This document shows positions 34,388 through 46,239 of a DNA stretch of 64,000 bases, piece by piece. The position numbers and the translations under genes were made by a program. The DNA comes from Trissonchulus latispiculum (lineage: Eukaryota > Nematoda > Enoplea > Enoplida > Ironidae). The stretch spans positions 1 through 64,000 of the forward strand of contig JASAND010012799.1 of NCBI GenBank assembly GCA_030248195.1, in the 5' to 3' direction. The notes under the pieces were generated by a model. The model was given only the letters and a program-made list of their open reading frames with translations, was not told where the DNA came from and searched no databases. Numbering within the stretch: the first letter of the stretch is position 1; every line of letters begins with the position of its first letter.

Positions 34388-35610
34388 GGGGGGGGGGGGC
34401 GACTAAAATGGGGGTGCCCCGAATTTGTCCGATTGGCCTTCTTTTCGGCGAAGTTAAAGAGCATGGGTGTGGTCAAAAAAATACTTGGTCGTTGGTTCTT
34501 AGCTGCCTTCCAGTCATGTGCAGGGGTCGCGTTTATGTGCCCGACCCCCCGGTTTTCACAACTACCAACATAATTAATTAAAAATTTCTACTTACTGCTA
34601 GGCCCAAGCTTCATAGCTGCCATTCGCCAATATGATTTGGCACATATGTCCCTACCTGCAGAAAAATACTAGATGTCTGTATCTTATCTGCATCTCTGGG
34701 AATTACTCCTCAAAGTTGAAGTTTCGGCAAAAATTTGAAAATTTTTGGCTAACGAAAGGAATATTTTATTACTGGTGCAAGCTATACGGCTGTAATTTGG
34801 CATATACAGAGGCCCTATAGGAGTACTCATTTGTGCCAAATGGCAAGAAATTTTGCCGCGTGAAAAATTTTTTATGTCAACTTTAATCTTCAAAAATTGC
34901 CAAAATCGCCATTTTCAGTCTGTCGGATCCTGTGTGAAGGCTTTCTGCAGCCACAGAAGTAGCAAACCTTCACTAATCTAGCTGAAATCGTTTGTGGGTG
35001 TGTTTTCAACCACGCTGAGTTCAAATATCTCAAAAAATTTTAATTTCAAAAAATTTGATTTTTTCGATTTCTGGGGTACTATTGCCCAAAAACAGCGATT
35101 TTGTCAATTTTTGAAGATTAAAGTTGTCATAAAAATTTTTTCACCCGGCAGAATTTCTTGCCATTTGACACAAATGAGTACTCTTATAGGGCCTCTGTAT
35201 ATGCCAAATTACAGCCTTATAGCTCGCACCAGTAATAAAATATTCCTTTCGTTAGCCAAAAATTTTCAAAATTTTGCCGAAACTTCAACTTTGAACAGTA
35301 ATTACCTGAGATGCAGATAATATACAGACGTCTAGTATTTTTCCGCATATAGGGCCACATGTGCCAAATCATATTGGCCAATGACAAGCTTTGAGCTAGG
35401 GTCTTGCAGCCAGCAGAAATTTTTAATTAATTATGTTGGTAGTTGCGAAAAAGGGGGGGTCGGGCACATAAACGCGACCCCTGCACATGACTGGAAGGCA
35501 GCTAAGAACCAACGACCAAGTATTTTTTGACCACACCCATGCTCTATAACTTCGCCAAAAAGTAGGCCAATCGGACAAAGTTGGGGCAAAAGTTTAGTCG
35601 CCCCCCCCCC
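34388..35610. mobile_element. 1.2-kb foldback with poly-G ends, TTAA-flanked
   Basis: It starts with a run of G followed by cgactaaaatgggggtgccc and ends with the inverse, gtcgcccccccccc. TTAA is present at both borders (34384-34387, 35611-35614). The arms (cgattggccttcttttcggc, ggggtcgcgtttatgtgccc, gccatttggcacaaatgag and others) pair along the whole length around a centre near 35000. The central tgttttcaaccacgctgagt recurs in the foldback at 27650. Non-coding. TTAA targeting suggests piggyBac or Kolobok mobilisation (inference). Confidence 0.8.
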
Positions 35611-35619
35611 TTAAGATGG

Positions 35620-36050
35620 AAACCTGAAAAACAACTTTATTACATGGTCCAGTGGTAGAAAATTGTTAGGACAAAGCTTTCCAGCTAATGCTTAAGCTAT
35701 CTGAACGGAAAGAGTAGTTTAAACTAGGTAGTGCCCATTTCGTGAACACACTAGTGAACAGATACAAAAGACTTTGTATATTACATTTTCGAGTCATTAC
35801 TGGCCTATCCTATTAGGTGAGATTTTGTAAACAAATTGTTTGGCAAGTCACAATTTTGTAGTCAACATTTTAGCGGCTAGCAAAGCAATAACCTGGAAAA
35901 CAATGAAATGCTTGTCAAGATCTAACCACCAGAGATATTTTCTAATAAAATGCATTGACATAAACTGTTATTTTGAATTTTAAATTTTAAATTTTATAAA
36001 TTTAAATTTTAAATTGTTCATACTTTGCGTAAAAACTTAGCCTGATTCAC
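35620..36050. other. Non-coding, no gene seen
   Basis: AT-rich, with a short aaattttaaattt simple stretch near 35975-36015. Confidence 0.35.
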
Positions 36051-36052
36051 TG

Positions 36053-36240
36053 AGTATAAAAAACGATCACCTCAGTTCACAGCTCACGACAGACTATTAA
36101 CCAGAAAATTCTCAATTAGCTGAGAAAAAGCGAGTGTGCGAAGAAAAGGAGCTAAACTGTAACTCAAGCTATGTCGATTTCAGCTGCCCCATTTGTGGAG
36201 ATTTATCATGAGAGTGCCTACTTGCCTACGTATATCCTAG
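36053..36240 (+). pseudogene. Possible promoter plus decayed zinc-finger exon
   Basis: gagtataaaaaacgatcacc followed by ctcagttcac resembles a TATA/initiator pair. About 100 bp further a frame reads SYVDFSCPICGDLS before a stop, with CxxC spacing as in the short finger exon of the palindrome (MESFVCEICGK). The match is short and the frame is broken, so this is only a candidate relic. Confidence 0.22.
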
Positions 36241-36244
36241 GCAC

Positions 36245-37720
36245 AATGTGAACCAGATTTTACTGACACGACTTATTTAAGTATCTTACCTGGAGATCTA
36301 ACGAGGATTTACAGTGCAGAGATTGCGTTACAACCAACGGTTTTGACAGGAAACGCCCAACAATTTAAGGATTACATCACATCCTCCTTCTGAAGGATTT
36401 AGGTAAAAGCTAGAAAACGGAAAATCCCGGATTTTGTACAGGATCACTTCGCACAGTATCTCTTCGACTGACATTGGACATTGGATCTTGACTCATTTTT
36501 GTGCAGCGAATGTTAGCAAAGTTAGCGGTGTTAACTTTGCAAGCTTTTAAGAAATCAGCATCAGTGTTATTCGAATTAAGTAAAATATTAAAATTTAATA
36601 AGAAAAATTCGACGAGTTTAATCTTAAACTCCATTTTACGTGTTCTGGCTTTACTTCAGGTCGTATAAATTTGACGAAGAGCACTTGTTTACCACTAATT
36701 CTAGTTTACTTGTTTTTAGAACTGGTACAAACTTGCACATTAACATGTCAACAAAGTCCTGCAAAAAAGCTCTGTCAAAATAAGGGCGGAGGGAGGGGGG
36801 TAATTAAGGAAAACAGTAATTAAGAGAAGTTGGTTTAGTTCATCTCCAGGGTACTGACTAACTACGCAGGTCCATAATTTGTTTGACCTAAACTTGTGTC
36901 CCTGAAAATTGTTTTGTAATTCTGGAAGGGTGTTGAGAGGAAAAATGTCTAAAAATAGACTTCTTGGAAAATATCGAAACTCTTATCCGGTTCGGTTAGA
37001 GTTTTGCACCTCTGCTGATTACGAGTTCATACATTGTACCTATCGAGTGTACGATACATTATTAGGGCAGACACACATGTCAGGCAATACAAAATTGACC
37101 TATTCAAGTTTGTATGCAGTTCTGACCGAGCGTGTATAAAATTTCGGGAGTTTGAGATTGGCCAGAAATTTGGAGTTTGGAATTCGTATTAACTATCATC
37201 AACTGGAGTGCAATTAGTCTCTTGATCTATCGGAAATGTATCATTTTAGTTCGTGTAATACGGCATATAAAAACATACGTTTGGAAATCCACAAAACACA
37301 GACGTATACTTCTTAATTTAATTAGCCCGAAACGGAGCCCAACCTTTTCTGGCCTCTGGTTGTTTCGTTGGTTCATTGGAAAGTGTTCGTCACCCGAAGC
37401 AACCCGACGTTTGCAACAAGAAAATAAAAATGTCAATGTCAGATTTGCTAATAAAAATCTCAGTGCATATGATGATACATGATCAGTTGTGCAGTGTACG
37501 CGGGATCCAAGCACCCAGGTCATAAATCAGTCCCGAGAAAGGACAAAACAAAACTGTCAAAACTGGAGAGCATCTCAGAAGCAAGGACATTTCCCCTAAT
37601 GCACCACCAACGCATGACTAATCGCAGCAGAAACTGATCCGGATTTAGCTGGCTTTCGAAATGCTGTCGCTGACAGACAGGGAAAATTCAAACAGGAATC
37701 CAAACGTAAGCTTGGTTCGT
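36245..37720. other. Non-coding, no gene seen
   Basis: ORFs at 36909-37139 and 37177-37482 lack motifs, splice context and compositional bias, so they are not called. Confidence 0.4.
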
Positions 37721-37724
37721 TTGT

Positions 37725-37797
37725 GCCTGGGTGGCTCAATCGGTAGAGCGTTGGTCTAGATAGCCAAAGGTTGTGGGTTCGAGCTCCACCTCAGGCC
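37725..37797 (+). tRNA. tRNA gene, class I fold, anticodon AGA
   Basis: A full cloverleaf: acceptor GCCTGGG pairs with CTCAGGC (one G-U), the D-stem is GCTC/GAGC, the anticodon stem TTGGT/GCCAA, the variable loop AGGTT, and the T-stem GTGGG/TCCAC around TTCGAGC. A TTTTT run at 37802-37806 would end Pol III transcription. The anticodon loop is CTAGATA, giving AGA (37758-37760), which reads serine codons. A real tRNA-Ser has a long variable arm, absent here, and base 37 is T where a purine is usual. The body resembles elongator tRNA-Met. It may be an anticodon-mutated gene or the head of a SINE, because the following ggtgctgtagtgacatt block is repeated at 18140. Confidence 0.7.
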
Positions 37798-37809
37798 CGA
37801 ATTTTTCGG

Positions 37810-40140
37810 GTCGGAGGTGCTGTAGTGACATTCTTCTTCCATATAATCTTATATCTTATATTAAACTACAGTCCGTGTCAACTTTTGCTAGTTTTTTGTT
37901 TGCTAGTTTACTAATCCACTAGCTCCTGCTTAGATCAGTGAATTAGTTTTAATTTCTGAAATATGTCTAAAACAAATCCACCAGTGTCTAGCCAACCACC
38001 TACAAGGCTTGTAGTACAAAGAAGTGAAACAGAATTGTTTTTAGTCTATTTTCTTAAATTTTTCAGTTGTCATTTTTCATAACACACTAAAATATTGACG
38101 TTGTCCAGCGGCATAAAGTGATGCAATAACCTATCAACCAAGGATTTGTTACTTCCGAAAAATTACAGTTATTTGCTAGTGCAAATGTCACGTAACAGTT
38201 AACTAACACACGTATGAAAACACAAAACAACGAAAATTAAGTAAAATCATCGGTATCTGCAAAGCAGGCTCCTGTTCATTGTATCGGTCTGAAGTTTCTC
38301 AAGTTGAACTACCAAACGAGCAAAGTGGAAAGTTGCAAACAAAAAGACTAAAAATACTTAACAGAGACACCGCCCTCGACAACGGAACTTTTGTCATTAT
38401 GGCTCATTAAACCGTCTAATGAGTCACGCTAAATTTAGCCTAGGGTTCGAATTTGCCATGTTTGGACTAATCTTCATTAGCTTGAGAGAGTTTATAATAG
38501 GCAGAGCAAGACACTTAGCTACTTAGCAAAATCCAATTTTATATGGAAATAAGCAGGAAAAATAAAGAAGGAAATGGTAAAATGAATCATATAATGACTT
38601 TTGTCGAACAATTTATATTATAAACTTATATAATGGATCATTTATATAACGGAAATACACTTCTAACATTTTTTATTTATCAAGTTATTGTTACTCCTAA
38701 CACTAGCGGAGCTTAAAACTGCGGTGTTAAAAGTTAGCTCGTAATAGTTTTTGGGATCAAATCTACGCATATGCGGATCGCTTTATGCGGACAGCCAATT
38801 GCAAAAACTTTGTGTTAACTAATTTCCTGGAGAACTTAATTAAATGTTCATTTGAGCGCAGTGGTTTCTTACTGCGCTATAAGTGGAGGATCATGTCTAG
38901 TCTATAACTTGCAAAAATCAGCTCCAACACCCTATTTCAAATCCCTTCTGGGCAATTTAACGAGGCTGTAAAGGGGGGGCCGCCATTCAAGTGGAGCTAC
39001 CACAAAACCTAAATTACGGTGGATGTAACGGACATTCTGATAGCCCTGTAAACCAGCACGTCGGGTAATTGTTGAATTCAGTGTCAGCATTCTCACTCCC
39101 CCAAAAATGCATACGTTCAAAGCAGGCACTAACCCCTAACCGGAGTACCGACTGGGGTGAGGTGGCTGTAAGAAATGTTCATTTTATAGGAAGCTGCAGA
39201 AAAAGCATTACGTGTACATCACATTTATTAAATAGAAAAAGAAATACCCAAATTATGCGACCGAATACTCATCACGTTATAAGCAAAACACACTGTAGTA
39301 TTAATAATAATCAATATCGGAAACCGGAAGCAAAAGTTGTGACCGTTTCCGCCTACATGAAACAAATTCTTCAGAATGACTAAGCAATTTTCTATCAACT
39401 GCCTTAGATATGTCAACGTTCATTTAGCACAATTTCATCAAATCCTCTTGTCTCCTTAAATGTTTCAAGAAGGGGGACAGTCAACATTCAAGACTCAGCT
39501 AAGTATATAATTAAAGTCATGCAAAACAGGGACACAAAAGTACACTTCAGCACAAAAAGCTGCTAATGTATGTTTCTTGCGATATTGAAGCTTACGCTTC
39601 AACAAATTGTCAAGCTTTTACCTAATTTAGATCAAAGCTTGACCGAATATCACATAAAGAATTGTAGATATTGTGAACTTATGCAGTGCAACGTTCAAAA
39701 TATTGACTTCCCTAAATAACTTCAATAATAATAAATCAACTAAGCGACCGCCCAGCAAAAAGCAAAACCAACCTCACCCAGTTGATATGCAATTTGCATA
39801 TCTCCCTGATTGCGAGGGAAAATTAAGGTTAAACCTTTGAGGTTGTAATCAGTTCGTCCAAATTTTGGAAGAAAATGACAATCTGAGAGTCCTGAGAAGT
39901 TACTGTTAATCCGGAGCATTGAGAGAAGGGGGACCGTCAACCAGAGTTAGAGTTTAATATTAGATTTAATTAAACTTTAATTTAAATTTAGTTTAACTTT
40001 AATCAATATTTTAGGGTCGCACTGACTAACTCAAGCCCACTTCCCTAAGCTGGGATCTAGGGGAGACTTGCAGAAATTACCCTAATAGTTTTTCCAAACA
40101 AAAAAGCTGAATTTGTAAACAGGTAAACGCGAACACCCTA
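37810..40140. other. Non-coding, no gene seen
   Basis: AT-rich DNA without supported genes. Two short gaagggggac(a/c)gtcaac blocks (39469, 39925) are similar to each other. Confidence 0.35.
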
Positions 40141-40141
40141 T

Positions 40142-40170
40142 CATTATTATTATTATTATTATTATTATTA
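40142..40170. repeat. (ATT)n microsatellite
   Basis: About nine and a half uninterrupted ATT units. Confidence 0.9.
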
Positions 40171-40329
40171 GCAGAAGTGGTTATAGTTTCGTGCGATGTA
40201 ACTAGTTCAATGGTTGCGAGGGTGACATCCAATTTAGGTTTTGATTCTGGATTTCTCGTTAATATAGTGTGTATGAAAGTATTAAATATCTAAGCTTGTT
40301 TTGGAAACCAACATTAGACTACCTCATCT

Positions 40330-41480
40330 TGAATGAAGCAGGAGACAGAAAATCCACGCAATCTTTCGTCCGAGACAGGCGAAACCGACGTGTAAATGAA
40401 AAGTCATTCGCACTCGAGGACATTCTCATGGTGTCGTGAAGATTTTCTATTAACCCTCTTCTGACCAAGACTTCTCGTGGAAATCGGCTCAGAATGACCA
40501 ATTTTACATTTTTGGCTGCCATTTTTTACTGAGACCACCTGGAGAGATGGGACTGCCACCAATCGATAGAGAATTAATTGCTCCACATTTCATAATCCGT
40601 CATTGAAAGATCCCCGATGCACTCAAAAAATGTTAGAAGCCGTCCAATTCAGACAAAGTAAGAAATTTTGCTAAATTTTCATTGCTAAAATCCAATAAAT
40701 ATATTTCTAGCTGCAAGACTTGATTCAGGGAAGGGATCAACTATATGTTATTTTAATGCGCAAAACCTCCCGCATTTACCTGGTGAAACGACTTTTCTGC
40801 CGACGAACTACAGCCGGCTCTGGATTTGCTTGAATGCAGCGCTCGAACAGGGCTTGAAATCATCAAAATTCCCATAGCCGGCGGAATGCTATAGAAACTA
40901 GATCCTTCAAGCAGGTGTCGAAATATTCTCCAAAAATAGAGTGCACGTGTTAAAGATAAAAGGAGCACATGCCCAGATTGCCAAACGGCAACTGGCCCCT
41001 CTCCCAAAGAATAAGATGCCAAAAATCAGCACTTGTGCCAAATGGCCCCCGCGGGCATAAAAGGGTAAAACTTACGTTTTAGTAAAATTCTTACTGTAAA
41101 ATGCTGAGTTCTTTCTTGAACTTTTCTACGTCCTTGATTGTATAAGTTTAATGAAATTCAAAAGTCCAATACACAGAATGCCGAAACCAACATGTAAATT
41201 AGAAGCATTCGCTGTTGAGATCACTCTCATGGTGTTGTTAAATGCTCAGACGAAAAAAAGATTGTCTATTAAACTTAGCTTTTGGCCACTGTAAAGTACT
41301 GAGGTCTTTCTTGAATGCACGAATAAAAATTAAATCTCAAAAATTTCATTATTAAACTTATGCAATCAGGGAAGTAGAAAGGTCAAAGTCAAATACACAG
41401 AATGGAAGGAATACCCACAATAGCTTAAAACTAGAAATAAATAGCTTATATTTATTATGAGCATATATTTATATACTTTA
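40330..41480. repeat. Diverged tandem repeats, about 190-200 bp
   Basis: The theme cactgtaaa..tgag(t/g)tctttcttgaa followed by tccaatacacagaatg occurs near 41090 and 41287. The adjoining passage (ccgaaaccaacatgtaaatt ... attcgct ... actctcatggtgttg) resembles 40378-40440 (gcgaaaccgacgtgtaaatg ... attcgcact ... attctcatggtgtcg). Old and non-coding. Confidence 0.5.
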
Positions 41481-41514
41481 GTATATATGTGCAATTATGC
41501 ATTCTTTTAAAGTT

Positions 41515-41647
41515 TAACGCAGCATGGGCATTGTCCAACAGTTACAACAGACAAACCGAGATCAGTAGCAACCTTGTCTCATAAAGTAACACCTTTGTCC
41601 ATACTTAGAACAATGTCCGAGGTCGTCAATCGTTGTTTTCGGGACAT
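41515..41647 (-). pseudogene. Tc1-like transposase N-terminal relic
   Basis: On the minus strand an ATG at 41647 opens MSRKQRLTTSDIVLSMDKGV, then a stop interrupts and the frame resumes DKVATDLGLSVVTVGQC. The arrangement of a basic start and a helix-turn-helix with K-VA-DLGLS-VTV fits the N-terminal DNA-binding domain of Tc1/pogo-type transposases. The catalytic part is not visible nearby. Homology is judged by eye only. Confidence 0.45.
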
Positions 41648-42208
41648 GTTGCAAAGGAAATTGATTGACGTTTGACTGTTTGAGTCACTCATATGACCTA
41701 AAGATATTTAATTAGAAGGCAAGCCAAAATAAACACGTCAGCTCTAATGCATTGTATCTCCAGGATAGATTAAGGCAAAAGTATACTTCCGTTCGGATAA
41801 TCTGCCTGTATAATACTTAACTGAATACTATTCTTAATTTAGATTAATCAGTTGAAAAGTGAGGGAACCGTTATGTGTAGAACCTAAGTTTGACAATGTA
41901 ACTCCTTGTGAAATTATTACTAATCATGTGCGACAGAGCTTAGCCTTGTAGTAATTTAAATTATAAAAGTTTATATAAATAGTTTATTTGATATTGAAAA
42001 TTAGAGTAAGAAATAAATTACACTTAGGTAACATCGCATAGCATAGCACTAGCTAGTGATTAAAATGAAAACTGGATTTAAGTTAGTTGCTCTTAACTCA
42101 AAGAAAATAACCTTAGTCATGAGCAAAGCTACCTTAGGTAATCAAATTGAATACCAAAGAAAAGTATTATAAGACATACGGTAGACCCTAATTGCTATAC
42201 GCAACTAA

Positions 42209-42875
42209 TGTATGTAAAATGTAAATGTTCATTGTATTCTTGTATTGTTCTAATGTGTTAATTATTATTGTCCATGCTAGTAATGTCTCGTAGTTGTTCT
42301 GTTGCTACCGTAATTCAAGAAAGAAGTGATTGTAAGGCTAAGCAAAATTGGGCTTCCAAATTGGGTTTTCTAGAAAGACGGTCTTCTTAGTTCTGACAAT
42401 GATAGATTTTAACCACGAAATGGAAATTGGCTTTAGGCTTGTTGCTTACGTCAATCGGCCGAAACAAGGAATATTCTAGAAGCTTCTTAGCCCAAAAAAG
42501 CTAGCAACAAGCGAGAATATTTTGTTGGAAAAGCTAAGAGCTGGAAACTTGTAATACCTATGGGAAATTTAGAGAGAAACTAACTTTAGACTGTTTTTGG
42601 GAGTGGAAACAAATTGGAGGTATTACGTAATCGCAATCGTCTTACGGTACTTCGGCTTGGAATAGTTTGCTTTTGTGTTATTCATTGGGTCTTGGTATTT
42701 GTGCTGGTGGAGTCAAGTGTGTTGAATAAACTGTGTGCTTGCTATTATTGTCAAAATAAAAGATCGTGAAGTGTACCTATTGGCGAAGCTAAGACTCCGA
42801 TAAGATTAGTGAAGGTCCACTGCGCTTTAACTCTGCCAGCGCTGGTGGTCTACCCCACGGCCCGCGACACATGCA
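42209..42875 (+). mobile_element. Possible solo LTR
   Basis: A 667-bp stretch from TGTATGT to ACATGCA with flanks ACTAA/ACAAA (one mismatch). AATAAA signals (gaataaactgtgtgcttgct, caaaataaaagatcg) lie before a GC-richer end, as in an R-U5 region. No primer-binding site or internal coding DNA. Tentative. Confidence 0.3.
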
Positions 42876-42879
42876 ACAA

Positions 42880-43677
42880 AACAGATAATCCAATGCGTTA
42901 CTGTTTAGTCAGCTTTTTACTTGTAGTTAGCTTTTGACTCAGCCTCTGACATTCATATCGGAATGTTTAAAATTGGCAAAAGTGTGTTTCGTGATGGACA
43001 ACATCGGCTGGATATGGTGGAGAGTTTCAGCTTTTAGGCGCTTGAAAAGCCATTATCTGAGATAAAAACCGTCATTTTGCATTAAGAAGCAACCTTCAAT
43101 AACAAAATAGAGGAATAATCTTGTTGAGGCACCAACAGACAATTCCCATATTACTTTTTTCGTTTAAATAAAATATACACGTCTAAACTTTGTTTTGTCA
43201 GCATTTTCAGTTGTTTTCCACTACAATAGAAGAAGTTCTTCCGTGATGCTGAATACGATACGGCGAGAAGCGAATGCCAAAGGGAGAAAATGTGTCCCCT
43301 TGCCAGACCGAAATGAGGTTATTGGCCAGTGTCAGCACTGCTGAAATCGCCTCAGTCGCCTGCAAAGCGGCTGCGGTCGTGCTTTCGATGATAGCTGCAT
43401 TGGCTCATTTTGATTTCGAGTTTTGAGGAAGCAAGCTTTTATGGGCATAATGCAAGGATTATCCGAAGTCCTATTGAAATAAAGGCAAACGTTTGGAAAT
43501 GTAGTGCATGTTCAGTGTACAAGATCGCGGCAACATTTTTCCATTGTTGGATTTTGCTCAAATGCCCGATTCATTATTACGGGATTTTTTTCGATGACAT
43601 TACATGATTGATGACCATAGCTGTCAACACAAACTAAATAAAAAAATTGATGAATTGATTGCTGTGCAATTTCCACT
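42880..43677. other. Non-coding, no gene seen
   Basis: A GC-richer patch at about 43240-43420 does not give a convincing exon on either strand. Confidence 0.35.
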
Positions 43678-43685
43678 TTGAAGTC

Positions 43686-44390
43686 CTGTGTTTTTTTTTC
43701 GTCGAAACTTTTTGCGAACTTTTACGCAGTCCTCCAAAATTTTTTGCGGAATTTCGCAAAAAATTGCGAAATATTTATTTTTTAGTATTTTAAAGATAAC
43801 TAATGAATTTTAGTAATTTGGGTGTATTTAAACACATTTTTAAATTTTAACGCATGGTATTAACCAAGTTATAACTATTCTTCGAAAGTCGAAGCATGTA
43901 TAAGCGTGTTTTACAAGTATACTTAATAGTGAAGAGACGCGGGGGTCTGGGGGCGGAGCCCCCAGAAGCTGAGAAAATTTTGTAAAACCGAGGAAAATCC
44001 TTAATGGAAATTCTCAAAAGTTTAGTTTCGACTGTCAGTAAAATCCTAAGATATAAGCAAACTGCTAATAGGTTAATAATTGTTTAAAATTATGACATGT
44101 TATGGTTTCAAGCTAAAAGAATTTCATTGCATAGCTGTCACTAGGCATTCTAACTCAGCTAAGATTGAAAGGTGTCTACGTATATAGAAATACGCGCCGA
44201 AGGTGCGAAATTTTTTGAAAATTTTCTTCAAAAAGTTTCAGAAACACGTTTGTTTTTCATCTGAGACAACTAAAAATGTCTACTCAAAGACAAAATTTTT
44301 TGCGGAACTTTACGCAGAGCTCCGAAAAAAGTAGCGGAATTTTCAAAAAAAGTGCGGAATTTCGCAGTTTTTTTCGCAAAAAAAACACAG
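43686..44390. mobile_element. hAT-like MITE, 8-bp TSD TTGAAGTC
   Basis: TIRs ctgtgtttttttttcg (left) and cgcaaaaaaaacacag (right). The 8-bp direct repeat TTGAAGTC lies at 43678-43685 and 44391-44398. Subterminal blocks ttttttgcggaatttcgcaa and inverses repeat near both ends. 705 bp, no ORF. Confidence 0.82.
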
Positions 44391-44399
44391 TTGAAGTCT

Positions 44400-45950
44400 A
44401 ATGGAAAGGTCAAATGTTGATGTCAAATCTTGCGCACACAGTTTAGTTTATAGTGGGCACCGGCAGCAAACATAAGGCAAATGTAATCTTGCAAATACGC
44501 TATGTAAATTGGCTATATAAAATGAAAAGCTTAAAACTAAATCTGGATCACTAACTAGTGTCAGTGAACTAAAATTACTTTTTGGACCAATTTAAAGGAA
44601 AGTCAGAATCCTTTGTTATGAGCAATTAATAAGATAGGTTTAAGAATGAAACTTATGAAATCTCAAATTTGCATATTTTGGCATGCGTTGAATATAGCTC
44701 CAAAGAAATAATTTTATGATTATCGTTGTCAGGTGCATATGCGACAAACCGTTTTTGCTAAGATGAGCAAGTTACGTGACCAAAAGTTTCAAAAGAATCC
44801 CGTAACTAATTAGCGAACCGGCTAGAAAATTTTTGGCTAGTTCCAGTAACCTTCTGTTTATAAATATAGTGCTCTATTGATTAACTTTATCCCATACTGG
44901 TAGCATACAATTGCACTGTGCGCTTATTTCAACAATGGATCAATGGTATAAAAGGCTGGATACACTGGGTTGAGACTAGCCATCCTGTATTGCCTTTTTG
45001 ACGAGATGGTATTGGACCGTATACAAAGTATTTAATAACAACTGAGTTGCCAGCAATACTGACTGCTGGCTGCGAATGTCTGTTATAGTCCTCTCCTTTA
45101 CAATGCCATTCCATTTTTGCAAAGGAGTAAATCTAATTTCTTTTAAATTTTTAACTCAAAATGAAATACAAAGAACTTAGAACTCAAACAACATCCAATT
45201 ACTTGGGATATCATTCACCGACCTTCACCGAGGAGTTATCTACTACACAATGTCAACTTAAGGGAAATAAAATGTCTTATTTTCAAACAAAAACACTGTC
45301 TGGTGCTCCAGACGGTAAGATGAAATATGCAATTACCTGTCTGTTTTCTTGAAATATTTGAGACAGCAATAACTATCTGGTTTTCCGGACGAAATAAATT
45401 GAAATACGCAAATCAGCTGTCTGTATTCCTCCACATAGCTTTGCAAATTTGTGTTTTAATGATAATTGCTGCTCAAGGTAAGTTTTCATGAGCTAAGTTT
45501 GTATATATTTTTGTGGTTTGGTGATACAGCTTGTACAGCTTGGTGATACATACCCTGTTTTAACTAAGCTAAAAGTGCGCACACATTCAGTTCTAGCACC
45601 AAAAAGCTATTTCAGATCCATAAAAGTCCAAAGTACAAATCTAGACTAAAGTGGTTAAATTTTGACAATTCTGAATTCTTGTAACCTCAAAGTGAGAGGG
45701 GGAAGCCGAGAAACGTGGGGATAGGAAAGAGTAGGGGAGGGGAAGGTCGATTGCGGGGGAGGGTCAAGTGGGGGCCAAAAAGTCTGGTAGAAACGAGTAC
45801 TGCCTAAGATAAGGCAAACATTTTATTTGTTTACTGTTTGCCCTTCTTCTGTGGTGGCCGGCGCATGACTCCATATGGGGAGTCTCCACCTCCAGCAATG
45901 GGGTCATAAGGGGGAGCCCGAAATAGGGCCAAGATAGGGACCGCCGGAAT
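44400..45950. other. Non-coding, no gene supported
   Basis: Minus ORF 44929-45114 and plus ORF 45161-45352 have somewhat protein-like composition but no motif or splice support. They are left uncalled. Confidence 0.3.
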
Positions 45951-46011
45951 AAGTGGCGTATTAGACTCACAAGCTCGGCAGCATAATTTAAGGACCAAAG
46001 GCTTCCAACTC

Positions 46012-46231
46012 CAACATGACTGAGAATAAAACAGAACGAAATACCATTCGTCCGGAAAATCAGCCATGCCCCGCTAGGTTAGAATCCATTTGGCACGCTG
46101 GTCAGGCACCCCAGGGAGCACGTAGAAGGATAATCGCAAAGTGCATCGACCACTGCATGAAGGAAATCTCCAACCTGACGCGGCTTCTTCTGCTCCCCAA
46201 GTTGCTCCCACAGTTTGCCCTTCACCTCAGT
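46012..46231 (+). CDS. Candidate first exon of a small unknown gene
   Basis: An ATG in an AACATGA context (46016 frame start region) opens a frame with ARRRIIAKCIDHCMKEISNL and a Leu-rich end, and reaches a strong donor CTCA|GTAAGT. A candidate acceptor, tttttttccag (to 46521), would continue in the same phase into VAEIYLKEPLQICKIYACSA up to a TAG at 46635. The exon is GC-richer than the flanks. The opposite strand is also open (EVKGKLWEQLGEQKKPRQVG), so strand choice is uncertain. No family recognised. Confidence 0.3.
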
Positions 46232-46239
46232 AAGTAGAA

